Assembly: GCA_963779735.1 (NCBI GenBank)
Contig: CAVZZJ010000003.1
Coordinates: forward strand, 62,001 to 126,000
DNA length: 64,000 bases
From: Bog-473 sp963779735
Lineage (GTDB): Bacteria > Actinomycetota > Acidimicrobiia > Acidimicrobiales > RAAP-2
Direction of reading: 5' to 3'
Part shown: positions 9,650 through 17,787 of the stretch, in pieces
Position numbering within the stretch: position 1 is the stretch's first letter
Layout: each line of letters opens with the position of its first letter
Position numbers and translations under genes: made by a program
Notes under the pieces: generated by a model
What the model saw: only the letters and a program-made list of their open reading frames with translations
Told to the model about the DNA's origin: nothing
Database searches by the model: none

Positions 9650-9828
9650 ACCGTGTCCGCCGGGATGGCGGTTGGCGTGGGGGCGGATGAGGTGGTCTAG
9701 TTGAGGGGAGCTCCGTCTCGTGGCCACGTGAACTTCGCACCGTCAGTTCGACCGACGAGGCGAGAACGTTGGCACGTGCGCCCTCGTGACGGCTCGCCGC
9801 GGAAGCTCTCGCCAGGAAGGGAAGCGGA

Positions 9829-11412
9829 ATGGGCACGGATGACACCACGATTCGCATCCTCGAGATGGCGGCGGAGAAGTGGCCCGATGTTGAGGCGCTC
9901 GTTGACGGCGATGTCCGCCTGACGTTTGCCGGCCTGCGCCAGGCCGTCAGGCGAGCCGCTGGTGCCACGGTGGCGGCCGGAATCAGCAAGGGCGATCGCG
10001 CCGCGATCTGGGCTCCCAACCGTTGGGAGTGGGTCGTGGCCGCCCTTGGGGTGCACGCCGCCGGCGGCGTCGTGGTGCCCATGACGACCCGCTACAAGGG
10101 TGACGAAGCCGCATACGTGCTCGGGCGAACCGGGGCGCGGCTGCTGTTCACCGTCGAGAGCTTCCTCGGGCTCGACTACGTGAGCTTGCTCGAGGGTCGT
10201 GACACCGGCGTGGAGCGGACGGTCCTGTTCGGCTCGCCGTCCTGGGACGAGTACATGGACAGCGCCGACGTCGACGATCTACCCGTGGTCACCGATGAGG
10301 ATCTGTCCGACATCATCTTCACATCCGGGACAACGGGGCGACCCAAAGGGGTCATGTCCACGCATACCCAGACGGTCAACGTCCCCCGAGCGTGGGCGGC
10401 GTGCGTCGGGCTCCGAGCCGGGGATCGATATCTGTTGGTCAGCCCGTTTTCCCATATTTCGGGCTACAAGGCCGGCTTCATCGGTGCGATTCTCGTCGGC
10501 GCCACTACCTACCCGCTAGCGGTAGCGGACATACCCGTCCTGCTCGACCTGGTGAGCCGGGAACGGATCACGATGCTCCCGGGCACCCCGACACTGTTCT
10601 CTTCGATTCTGGACCATCCCGAACGGGACCGCTACGACCTGCGGTCGCTTCGGTTGTCCGCCGTCGGCGCGGCCTCGGTTCCGGTCGACCTGGTCAAGCG
10701 CATGCAGGCCGAGCTCTTCGAAACAGTGGTGACGGGCTACGGTCTCACCGAGACCACGGGCGTGTCGACGATGTCTCGCTTCCATGATTCGCCCGAGATC
10801 ATTTCACATACGGTCGGTCGGGCACTCGACGGCGTAGAGCTACGCATCGTCGACAGGGCTGGCAAGGACGTCGAGGCCGGCGTCGCCGGCGAGGTCCTCG
10901 TACGTGGCTTCAACGTCATGAAGGGGTACTTCGAGGAGCCGGAACAGACCGCCGAGGTCATTGACGGCGAGGGTTGGTTGCACACCGGCGACATCGGCAC
11001 CATGGACGACGCAGGATACCTGGCCATCACGGATCGTCTGAAGGACATGTACATCGTCGGTGGCTTCAACGCGTACCCCGCAGAGATTGAGGCCGCCCTG
11101 CTGCGCCACCCTGCCATCGCCATGGTCGCAGTGATCGGTATTCCCGATGAGCGGATGGGCGAGGTGGGGATGGCTTTCGTCGTGCTCAAACCGGGGGCTT
11201 CGACGACGGGCGACGAGGTCATCGCCTGGTCTCGCAACGAGATGGCCAACTACAAAGTGCCGCGACGGGTCGCCATCGTCGAGGCCTTGCCCCTGAACGC
11301 CGTCGGGAAAGTGGTCAAACCGGACCTCCGGGCCGCAGCTCGCGAAGATGTAGAAGGTGCATTGCGCACCCGCGGGACGGGCGCAGCGTCGGGAACACCG
11401 AAGGAGGTTTGA
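9829..11412 (+). CDS. Acyl-CoA synthetase (AMP-forming, ANL superfamily)
   Basis: Activates a carboxylic acid to its CoA thioester through an acyl-AMP. The 527-residue protein shows the P-loop-like FTSGTTGRPKG near residue 164, GYGLTETTG near 303, the hinge region with GWLHTGDIG and DRLKDMYIVGGFN, and a late lysine in NAVGKVVKP, so both domains are complete. AGGAAGGG precedes the ATG. It heads a tight set: the SnoaL-like gene begins on the very next base and the alcohol dehydrogenase follows 75 bases on. Chain length or ring specificity cannot be read from sequence. Confidence 0.92.
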   Translation: MGTDDTTIRILEMAAEKWPDVEALVDGDVRLTFAGLRQAVRRAAGATVAAGISKGDRAAIWAPNRWEWVVAALGVHAAGGVVVPMTTRYKGDEAAYVLGRTGARLLFTVESFLGLDYVSLLEGRDTGVERTVLFGSPSWDEYMDSADVDDLPVVTDEDLSDIIFTSGTTGRPKGVMSTHTQTVNVPRAWAACVGLRAGDRYLLVSPFSHISGYKAGFIGAILVGATTYPLAVADIPVLLDLVSRERITMLPGTPTLFSSILDHPERDRYDLRSLRLSAVGAASVPVDLVKRMQAELFETVVTGYGLTETTGVSTMSRFHDSPEIISHTVGRALDGVELRIVDRAGKDVEAGVAGEVLVRGFNVMKGYFEEPEQTAEVIDGEGWLHTGDIGTMDDAGYLAITDRLKDMYIVGGFNAYPAEIEAALLRHPAIAMVAVIGIPDERMGEVGMAFVVLKPGASTTGDEVIAWSRNEMANYKVPRRVAIVEALPLNAVGKVVKPDLRAAAREDVEGALRTRGTGAASGTPKEV

Positions 11413-11808
11413 GTGGCGACAGATTCAAGAGCCGCGAGGCTCTGGCACGACATGGCCGACGCGGTCATGAGGGGCGAGATGGATGAAGCACGGGCGTGCG
11501 TGACGGACGGCTTCGAATGGGAGGTCATGGGCCGGTTTCCTTACGCCGGGCGCTATGAGGGGGTCGAGGGCCTCGTGACGCTCCTCAACGGAGTACGTCA
11601 GGGTAGCGGTGGTACCTTCCACATGACTCCGGAGCTGAGCTTCGGTGACGACGACGCAGCCATCGTGGTCGGACACGTCACTGCCTCTCGCCCCGGAAAG
11701 ACGTTGGATGCGCAAAACGTGTTCATCGTGCACTGCGAGGGTGGCAAGATCGCGCGTGGCTGGACGGTGCCCGTCGATCAGTACGCATACGACGAGTTTT
11801 GGGTGTGA
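11413..11808 (+). CDS. SnoaL-like / NTF2-fold protein
   Basis: A 131-residue cone-shaped NTF2-fold protein, of the size of SnoaL or ketosteroid-isomerase-like enzymes. It begins at a GTG on the base after the synthetase stop, with GGAGG inside the end of that gene, so the two are translationally coupled. Seen: an N-terminal amphipathic helix (LWHDMADAVMRGEMDEA) and YEGVEGLVTLL, then the strands ending in GWTVPVDQYAYDEFW. Members act as isomerases, cyclases or hydrolases of small ring compounds, or merely bind ligands. The role here is not known. Confidence 0.8.
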   Translation: MATDSRAARLWHDMADAVMRGEMDEARACVTDGFEWEVMGRFPYAGRYEGVEGLVTLLNGVRQGSGGTFHMTPELSFGDDDAAIVVGHVTASRPGKTLDAQNVFIVHCEGGKIARGWTVPVDQYAYDEFWV

Positions 11809-11883
11809 GCCCGTTCTGCAGCGGTCGGGACGTTGCCGTGAGTGAGCCGACGAAAGACCCCGAAGAGCCAAGGGAGGAATTGA

Positions 11884-12981
11884 GTGCCTCGAGCAATCGT
11901 TATGCGCGGGAAGGGCGTTCCACTGGAAGTGGAGACCCTCGACCTATCCGGACCCGGCCCCGAACAGATCCGGATCCGCATGGGCGCATCCGGCGTGTGC
12001 CATTCCGATCTGCACGTTTACGACGCCGGAGCACCGAACATGCACCTGCCGTTGGTCCTCGGTCACGAGGGGGCGGGCGAGGTGATCGGCGTGGGCGCGG
12101 GCGTCGACGAGTTCGACGTCGGCGATCATGTCGTCCTGTGCACCGTCCCCCAGTGCGGTAGGTGTGCCTACTGCCTGAGTGGCAAGCCCACGTTGTGCGT
12201 CACCTATCCAAAGACGGTGGCGGGCACCTTGCCCGACGGAAGCATGCCGCTCTCCATGGGGGGCGATCCGGTGGGACAGATGGCCGGACTGGGCTGTTGG
12301 AGCGAGGAGGCCGTCGTCCATCGCCTCTCGGCGGTCAAGATCGACAGTGCCATGCCGTTCGCCTCGGCGGCTCTCCTCGGCTGCGGGGTCGTCACAGGCT
12401 TTGGCGCCGTGGCCAACGTGGCCCAGGTCCAGCCCGGGGACTCCATGACCGTCATAGGATGCGGCGGGCTCGGGCTCAGTGCGATACAGGCCGGTCGGAT
12501 CGCCCGCGCCGAGCGGATCATCGCCGTGGATGTCAATCAGAGGAAGCTGGACATGGCGAAGTCCTTCGGGGCAACTGATGTCGTGCTTGGAGGGAGCGGC
12601 GACCAGGTCCAGCACGTGCGGGATCTGACCGGCGGGCTCGGTACGACGTTCGCCTTCGACTTCGTCGGGACCGCGCAGACGGCGCGCCATGCGCTGGCCT
12701 CGACCCGTAGAGGCGGCACGCTGGTCTTGACCGGGCTCGGCAGTCCGGAGCTTTCCTTCGACGTCAACGACCTCATCCGGGCCGGCCGGACGATAAAGGG
12801 AAATCTCATGGGGATGGGCGATTTCCGGACCGGATACGCCACGCTGGTCGGTCTCTACCGGGACGGCCTGCTCCAGCTCGACGAGCTCGTCTCCCAGAGA
12901 CTCACGCTCGATGATGTCCAGGTGGCGTTCGACGCCATGGCGGAAGGCGACGTGGCACGCTCGGTGTTCATTACGGCGTAA
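11884..12981 (+). CDS. Zinc-dependent alcohol dehydrogenase (MDR family, class III-like)
   Basis: NAD-dependent oxidation of an alcohol. The 365-residue protein has catalytic-zinc ligands in GVCHSDLH and GHEGAGEV, the structural-zinc cysteines in PQCGRCAYCLSGKPTLC, and the Rossmann motif IGCGGLGLSA. The overall form resembles the class III/Rxyl_3153-type dehydrogenases of actinobacteria. The start is a GTG with GGAGG six bases upstream. It lies 75 bases after the SnoaL-like gene and probably belongs to the same transcript. Confidence 0.92.
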   Translation: MPRAIVMRGKGVPLEVETLDLSGPGPEQIRIRMGASGVCHSDLHVYDAGAPNMHLPLVLGHEGAGEVIGVGAGVDEFDVGDHVVLCTVPQCGRCAYCLSGKPTLCVTYPKTVAGTLPDGSMPLSMGGDPVGQMAGLGCWSEEAVVHRLSAVKIDSAMPFASAALLGCGVVTGFGAVANVAQVQPGDSMTVIGCGGLGLSAIQAGRIARAERIIAVDVNQRKLDMAKSFGATDVVLGGSGDQVQHVRDLTGGLGTTFAFDFVGTAQTARHALASTRRGGTLVLTGLGSPELSFDVNDLIRAGRTIKGNLMGMGDFRTGYATLVGLYRDGLLQLDELVSQRLTLDDVQVAFDAMAEGDVARSVFITA

Positions 12982-13028
12982 GCACCTCGACAAGTAGCCT
13001 CAACAGCAGAGCTAGACTTCTCGAGTCG

Positions 13029-13925
13029 ATGCCGCCGCCTCGAAGACAGAACAGCGCTGTCGACGCCCTTGTTGAGGCGCTCCGCCGCGACATCAGGAGC
13101 GGGAGTCTGCGGCCCGGGCAGCGGATCGACCTCGATGAGTGGGGAGAGGGCATGGGTGCGAGCCGCACCCCCGTTCGCCTGGCCCTCGAACGGTTGGAGG
13201 CGGAGGGCTTCGTCAAGCTGTCCGGGCGACGCGGAGCCACCATCATTGATGTGACACTCGCACATATTGAAGACGTCCTGTGCACCCGCCTCGTGCTCGA
13301 CGCCGCGCTGGGCCGAGTCGGAGCGAGGAACATGACGCAGCAGGATCTGGACGCGCTGCGCTCGCTGCTCCAACAGATTGAAGCGATAAAGCTTCCCGAG
13401 GATCATGCCAAGATGGTCGATCCCGCGCAACGCTTCCACGCGCAGCTCTTTCAGGCGGCGGGTGCGCCGATGATGCACCGGCTCGCCATGCAGTCCGTAC
13501 ACCACACGGACGTGTTCTTGAGCAGCATGTGGTTTACGAACCGGCGGATAGCCGACGTGGGAAAGGCGTACTTCGCTGAGCTCTGCCACGCGTGCGAGAC
13601 AAGGGACGTCGACCGCGTTGGCGATCTCATCCGGGGCTACCGGGTGGACATGGCGGGAGTGGTCCTACAAGATCGCGTTCGAACCGAAGACCTGCGAATC
13701 CTTCCCGGCGTGCTCACCAATGCCGAATTCCAGCAGTTGCAGAGGATCGTCGACGATGGGCACGACCCGGTCGGACCCCCGAGCTACGCGGCCCTTGCGG
13801 CCCGAACCTCTCGCCGGCGGGCAACGGTCTCCGGGTCCGCCTACTCGGTCAAGGCGGATGGCCGAAGCGCAAGCCTCAAGGGTTCCGCCCGCGGCCGGGC
13901 TCGTCCGAAGCTCGAGTCCGCGTGA
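13029..13925 (+). CDS. GntR-family transcriptional regulator (FCD type)
   Basis: A 298-residue regulator. The N-terminal winged helix (about residues 8-75) contains LRPGQRIDLDEWGEGMG and SRTPVRLALERLEAEGFV, the usual GntR recognition region. The middle is the all-helical FCD ligand domain, with metal-type ligands in LCTRLVLDAAL and RFHAQLFQAAG. After about residue 225 comes a basic, low-complexity tail unlike the family, rich in Arg, Ser and Ala, so it is longer than usual. It is the only regulator in the 1-20 kb catabolic region and a natural candidate to control it. Its 3' end is close to the convergent oxidoreductase at 14021. Confidence 0.88.
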   Translation: MPPPRRQNSAVDALVEALRRDIRSGSLRPGQRIDLDEWGEGMGASRTPVRLALERLEAEGFVKLSGRRGATIIDVTLAHIEDVLCTRLVLDAALGRVGARNMTQQDLDALRSLLQQIEAIKLPEDHAKMVDPAQRFHAQLFQAAGAPMMHRLAMQSVHHTDVFLSSMWFTNRRIADVGKAYFAELCHACETRDVDRVGDLIRGYRVDMAGVVLQDRVRTEDLRILPGVLTNAEFQQLQRIVDDGHDPVGPPSYAALAARTSRRRATVSGSAYSVKADGRSASLKGSARGRARPKLESA

Positions 13926-14020
13926 TCGATGCCCGCTGAGGACGCAGGAAGGGTGGTTCTTCGCCAACACCGCCCCTGAGGCACCACGGTAGCGGGACGT
14001 CCCAGTCCGTGCCGAAGGTG

Positions 14021-14933
14021 TCACAGAGGAGCTTCCGTCACCAGCCCGCGCGCCGTTGCCAGCTCCATCATCGCTTCGAGCTGTTCGACATAGTGGGCGA
14101 ACGAGTCGTGCGCGAATCGCAGTGTCAACCTCGTGGCACCGGCTTCGCGGAGCGCGGCGACCCGAGCGGCCGTCTCGAGCGGCGCGCGCGAGAGGGTCGA
14201 CGGTGGTGCTTACGGCCACGTCCAAAGGCCGTCGACGCGCGTTCCACGCGTCCGTCTTGGCGGCCTCGTCGAGCCAACTGCGCAACTGCTCATCGGAGAG
14301 AGCGAACGGGCACCACACGTCGCCCAGTTCGACGGCGCGGCGGAGAGAGCGGCGCGTGCGCCCTCCGACCCACAGGGGGACGTCCTCTTGCAGTCCGCAG
14401 GGATCGATGACCATGCCGGAAAACCGGAAGAAGGTCCCCTCGTACTCCGGAGTGGTCCGGCCGAAGGACGCCCGGATGGCCCGAAGGGCGTCGTCACTTC
14501 GGGCGTTGCGATCATCGAACGGGACGCCCAGTAGTTCGAACTCCGGTTTGAGGTACCCGACCCCGACTCCCAGATTGAGGCGGCCGTTGCAGATCCGGTC
14601 GAGCGAGCCGTAGCGCTTGGCGACAGAGAGGGGGTGGTGGTACGAGAGTACCAATACGAGCGTCGTAAAGCGGATGCGCCGGGTCCCAGCGGCAAGGTAC
14701 GCGAACGTCGGGAGGGGATCCCAGTAGCGTGCGCCCGGGTTTTGACCGCCCCCGAATCCGCCCTCATGGTCGACGGGAATGGCCACATGCTCGCTGCATG
14801 TGAGGTAGTCGTATCCCAGGCCCTCTGCGGTCGCCGCGATCTTCGCCACGTCCTCAATGGTCCCGTCCAGCTCCCAAGGGGAGTACTTCCCCGGACTGAG
14901 GGAAAGCACCGGCGTCAAGAGGCCGAACTGCAT
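14021..14933 (-). pseudogene. LLM-class F420-dependent oxidoreductase, single frameshift
   Basis: A luciferase-like TIM-barrel oxidoreductase expected to use F420. The N-terminal frame starts at 14933 with MQFGLLTPVLS, then SEHVAIPVDHEG, LVLSYHHPLSVAKRYG and GVGVGYLKPEFE. At about 14181-14190, in a GCGCGCGCG run, one extra base moves the frame. The proper ending, AALREAGATRLTLRF and EAMMELATARGL, is found one frame over and stops at 14021. Read through the original frame, the protein would be replaced by an unrelated arginine-rich tail. AAGGAGG lies 11 bases before the ATG. Either a sequencing indel or a recent mutation. Confidence 0.85.
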
Positions 14934-14965
14934 GAACGCCCTATCCTCCTTACGTCTCGGCTGTT

Positions 14966-15001
14966 CCTGGCACGCCTGGCACGCCTGGCACGCCTGGCAC
15001 G
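14966..15001. repeat. Four tandem copies of the 9-mer CCTGGCACG
   Basis: Exact tandem array in the gap between the SDR stop (15027) and the upstream side of the oxidoreductase gene. It is outside any coding frame I accept. Four units is too few and too short for a CRISPR; replication slippage is the simple explanation. Confidence 0.85.
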
Positions 15002-15026
15002 GCCGGCAGCAGCGATCGCCGTGTCC

Positions 15027-15836
15027 CTACGTGCGCTCGAGGAAGGACACGGACGCAGCCGTGGGCCAGTCATCGGGTCGGAGCAACGCGTCGCTCCCGC
15101 CGTCACAGAAGACCAGCGATCCGCAGATGAATCGGGCATCTGGCCCCAGCATGAAGGCAACCAGCGCGGCCACCTCGTCGGGCTGCCCGAGGCGCCCGAC
15201 GGGGATGGGGAACTTGTGGAACGCCGGGCCCTTCAGGGGGTCGCGTCGGCTCTCCTCCGTGAGCGGCGTATCGATCAGGCCGGGGGCGACGGCGTTGAGT
15301 GTGATCCCGCTGCCGATCCATTCCGCCTGGACCGCGTGGTGACGCATCCACCGGACAATGGCCGTCTTGGTCGCCGGGTAGGCGGCGAGCGACCCGATCG
15401 ACTCACCGATCGCCCGAGCGTGTTCTTCGTCGCCGGCCAAGCATGCCTGCACGAGCGAGTCGTCGATCCCCGGAATGGTGGTGGTCGTGTTGGAGGAGAT
15501 CAGCACGGCTGCGGATCGGCCGTTGTTGGCCAGAAGGTCCCGCAGGCCGTCGGCCAGCACGATGGTGCCGAAGTAGTTGATCGACACGAGGAGTGCACCT
15601 GACCGGTCCGCCGTGCCTCCTACGCCGGCGAAGGTGACCAACCCATCGATCGCCCCGTCGCCGCGCCGCCGCACCTCGTCGATCGCCCGGTCCCGTCCAT
15701 CGGCCGTGCCGAGGTCGGCGAGGACGTCGGCATTTTCGATGTCCACCCCGATCACCCGGTCGCCCGCTTGACTCAGTCGCCGCTTGGTCGCCGCTCCCAG
15801 ACCAGACCCGCTGCCCGTCACGACGATCGTTCGCAT
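15027..15836 (-). CDS. Short-chain dehydrogenase/reductase (SDR)
   Basis: A 269-residue SDR oxidoreductase. It has the cofactor motif TGSGSGLG (residues 7-14) and an acidic residue after the second strand (GVDIENAD), suggesting NAD(H). The active site is YPATKTA with Ser in ISSNTTTT; the C-terminus has CGSLVFCDGG. The expected NAG motif is FAG. The sequence resembles the 3-alpha-hydroxysteroid dehydrogenase/CR type, which lacks a long C-terminal extension. The start at 15836 is chosen because it places the Rossmann motif at the usual distance; no strong ribosome site is seen. A shared promoter element lies about 40-57 bases upstream. Confidence 0.88.
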   Translation of the reverse strand: MRTIVVTGSGSGLGAATKRRLSQAGDRVIGVDIENADVLADLGTADGRDRAIDEVRRRGDGAIDGLVTFAGVGGTADRSGALLVSINYFGTIVLADGLRDLLANNGRSAAVLISSNTTTTIPGIDDSLVQACLAGDEEHARAIGESIGSLAAYPATKTAIVRWMRHHAVQAEWIGSGITLNAVAPGLIDTPLTEESRRDPLKGPAFHKFPIPVGRLGQPDEVAALVAFMLGPDARFICGSLVFCDGGSDALLRPDDWPTAASVSFLERT

Positions 15837-15875
15837 GCCCCGAAGCGTACCGCTTGACGGTGTCGGACCCGCCGA

Positions 15876-15893
15876 ATAGATTATCGAATGGAT
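15876..15893 (-). promoter_or_regulatory. Candidate operator/promoter element, third copy
   Basis: TAGATT-7-GGAT on the plus strand, with the same spacing as the copy at 2433-2449. It sits between the SDR (minus) and the flavin monooxygenase (plus) and could serve either gene. The rest of the 209-base gap shows short GTGCGATC repeats and no gene. Confidence 0.35.
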
Positions 15894-16045
15894 CAAAACG
15901 CGGATCCTAAGTGAGGCCCCGGGGCGATCGCTGGGCTCCATCCCAATGTGCGATCCCAGCGTGCGATCGGAGTGTGCGATCGGGAGCCCGACCTACGATT
16001 GGCGGGCGGGCGAGACGCCTTGTCCCGTAGCTATGGAGTTTGGTC

Positions 16046-17644
16046 GTGACAGAGAGTAGGAACGAGTTCGACGTCGTCATCGTCGGTGCGGGCTTCGGTG
16101 GTCTCTACGCGCTCCACCGGTTCCGGTCAGAGGGCTTCTCGGCACGGGTGTTCGAGGCGGCACCGGACGTCGGCGGGACGTGGTACTGGAACCGGTATCC
16201 CGGTGCCCGATGCGATGTGGAGAGCGTCGACTACAGCTACTCGTTCTCGCCGGAGCTCGAGCAGGAGTGGCACTGGACGTCGCGCTACGCCACCCAGCCG
16301 GAGATCCTGGAGTACCTGCGCCATGTCGCGGAGCGCTTCGACCTCCGGCGGGACATCCAGTTCGACACGCGGGTGGTGGCACTCGCGTTCGACGACGACA
16401 CGTCCCGGTGGAACCTACGGACCGACCGGGGGGAGGCCGTCTCGGCGCAGTTCTGCGTCATGGCGACGGGCTGCCTGTCCAGCGCCCAGACGCCCGACCT
16501 TCCCGGGGCAGCGGACTATCGCGGCCGGATCTACCACACGGGCACCTGGCCCGGCCCGGTCGACTTCGGCGGGCAACGTGTCGGGGTCATCGGAACGGGT
16601 TCCTCGGGCATACAGGTGATCCCCGAGGTGGCGGCCCAGGCGGATCACGTCTATGTGTACCAGCGGACCCCGAATTTCAGCCTTCCCGCCCGCGACGGCC
16701 CGCTTGACCCGGTGGTCGAGGCGGACGTCAAGGCGCACTATCCCCAGAGGCGCGCCGCAGCACGGCGCTCGCCGGGAGGCCTTCCTTCGGCCCGCCCCAC
16801 CGTCGGGGTCTCCGATGTCGACGAGCACGAGCGGGTGGCGATGCTCGAGCGGTCATGGGAGCTCGGCGGCAACGCCATGCAGGTCACGTTCACGGATCTC
16901 CTCGTGGACGAGACCACGAACAGCGTGGTGTCCGAGTTCATGCGGTCCAAGATCCGGGAGGTCGTCGACGATCCGCACGTCGCCGAACTGCTCTGCCCGA
17001 AGGACTACCCGTTCGGGGCCAAGCGCGTCTGCAAGGACACGGCGTACTACGAGACGTTCAACCGGAGCAACGTAACCCTCGTCGATCTGCGGGCCGAGCC
17101 TCTCGTAGGCCTCTATGCGTCGGGGCTTCGCACCGCGAGGGCGGACTATGAGCTCGACAGCGTCATCTTCGCCACGGGATTCGACGCTCTTACCGGCACC
17201 CTGTTGCGCATCGACATCGTCGGTCGCGACGGGCTACGACTGGCGGAGGCATGGGCCGAGGGACCCGCGACGTATCTGGGCGTGATGGTCGGCGGATTCC
17301 CGAACATGTTCATCATCACCGGCCCGGGGAGTCCCTCGGTGCTCACCAACATGGTGAGCGCGATCGAACAGCACGTCGACTGGGTGGCCGAGTGTGTGAT
17401 TCGCATGCGGGCCGAGGGGTGCAACCGGATTGAGCCGAGCGGCGAGGCCCAGTCGGCCTGGGTGGCCACCGCCAACGAGGTGGCGGCGCGCACCTTGTAC
17501 ATGAAGGCGAGCTCCTGGTACCTCGGGGCCAACATCGTCGGCAAGCCGCGGGTCTTCATGCCGTACGTCGGCGGGTTGGACCGGTACCGGCAGATCTGTG
17601 AAGAGGTGGCGACGGCCGGTTACAAGGGGTTCGAGCTGTCGTAG
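16046..17644 (+). CDS. FAD/NADPH-dependent Baeyer-Villiger monooxygenase
   Basis: A 532-residue type I Baeyer-Villiger monooxygenase of the cyclohexanone/steroid monooxygenase kind. It has the FAD motif VGAGFGG (about residue 13), GGTWYWNRYPG, DYSYSFSPELEQEW, the fingerprint YRGRIYHTGTWP near residue 165, and the NADPH Rossmann motif IGTGSSGIQ. The C-terminal NMVSAIEQHVDW is also typical. This one has a more orthodox motif set than the copy at 7119. The GTG at 16046 follows GGAG by seven bases. It probably converts a cyclic ketone to a lactone; the substrate is unknown. Confidence 0.92.
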   Translation: MTESRNEFDVVIVGAGFGGLYALHRFRSEGFSARVFEAAPDVGGTWYWNRYPGARCDVESVDYSYSFSPELEQEWHWTSRYATQPEILEYLRHVAERFDLRRDIQFDTRVVALAFDDDTSRWNLRTDRGEAVSAQFCVMATGCLSSAQTPDLPGAADYRGRIYHTGTWPGPVDFGGQRVGVIGTGSSGIQVIPEVAAQADHVYVYQRTPNFSLPARDGPLDPVVEADVKAHYPQRRAAARRSPGGLPSARPTVGVSDVDEHERVAMLERSWELGGNAMQVTFTDLLVDETTNSVVSEFMRSKIREVVDDPHVAELLCPKDYPFGAKRVCKDTAYYETFNRSNVTLVDLRAEPLVGLYASGLRTARADYELDSVIFATGFDALTGTLLRIDIVGRDGLRLAEAWAEGPATYLGVMVGGFPNMFIITGPGSPSVLTNMVSAIEQHVDWVAECVIRMRAEGCNRIEPSGEAQSAWVATANEVAARTLYMKASSWYLGANIVGKPRVFMPYVGGLDRYRQICEEVATAGYKGFELS

Positions 17645-17787
17645 CCCCCGAGACGGCTCCTGCCCCCTGGGCCTGGTCTGGCCCCGGTCCAAGGCGCTCG
17701 TGATCTGCACTGCGGACCCGCCCACGGCGTTGCGGATGTGAGCGAGTATTTGCTACCTTGGGGAGCCCACGATGGAACTGGAGGGTC

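Noticed and set aside
13665..14020. C-terminal extension of the F420-type oxidoreductase in its first frame
   Set aside because: The extension is low-complexity and overlaps the GntR gene; the proper family ending lies in the neighbouring frame after one base change.
14966..15001. Tandem 9-mers as a CRISPR-like array
   Set aside because: Units abut without spacers and are far too short.
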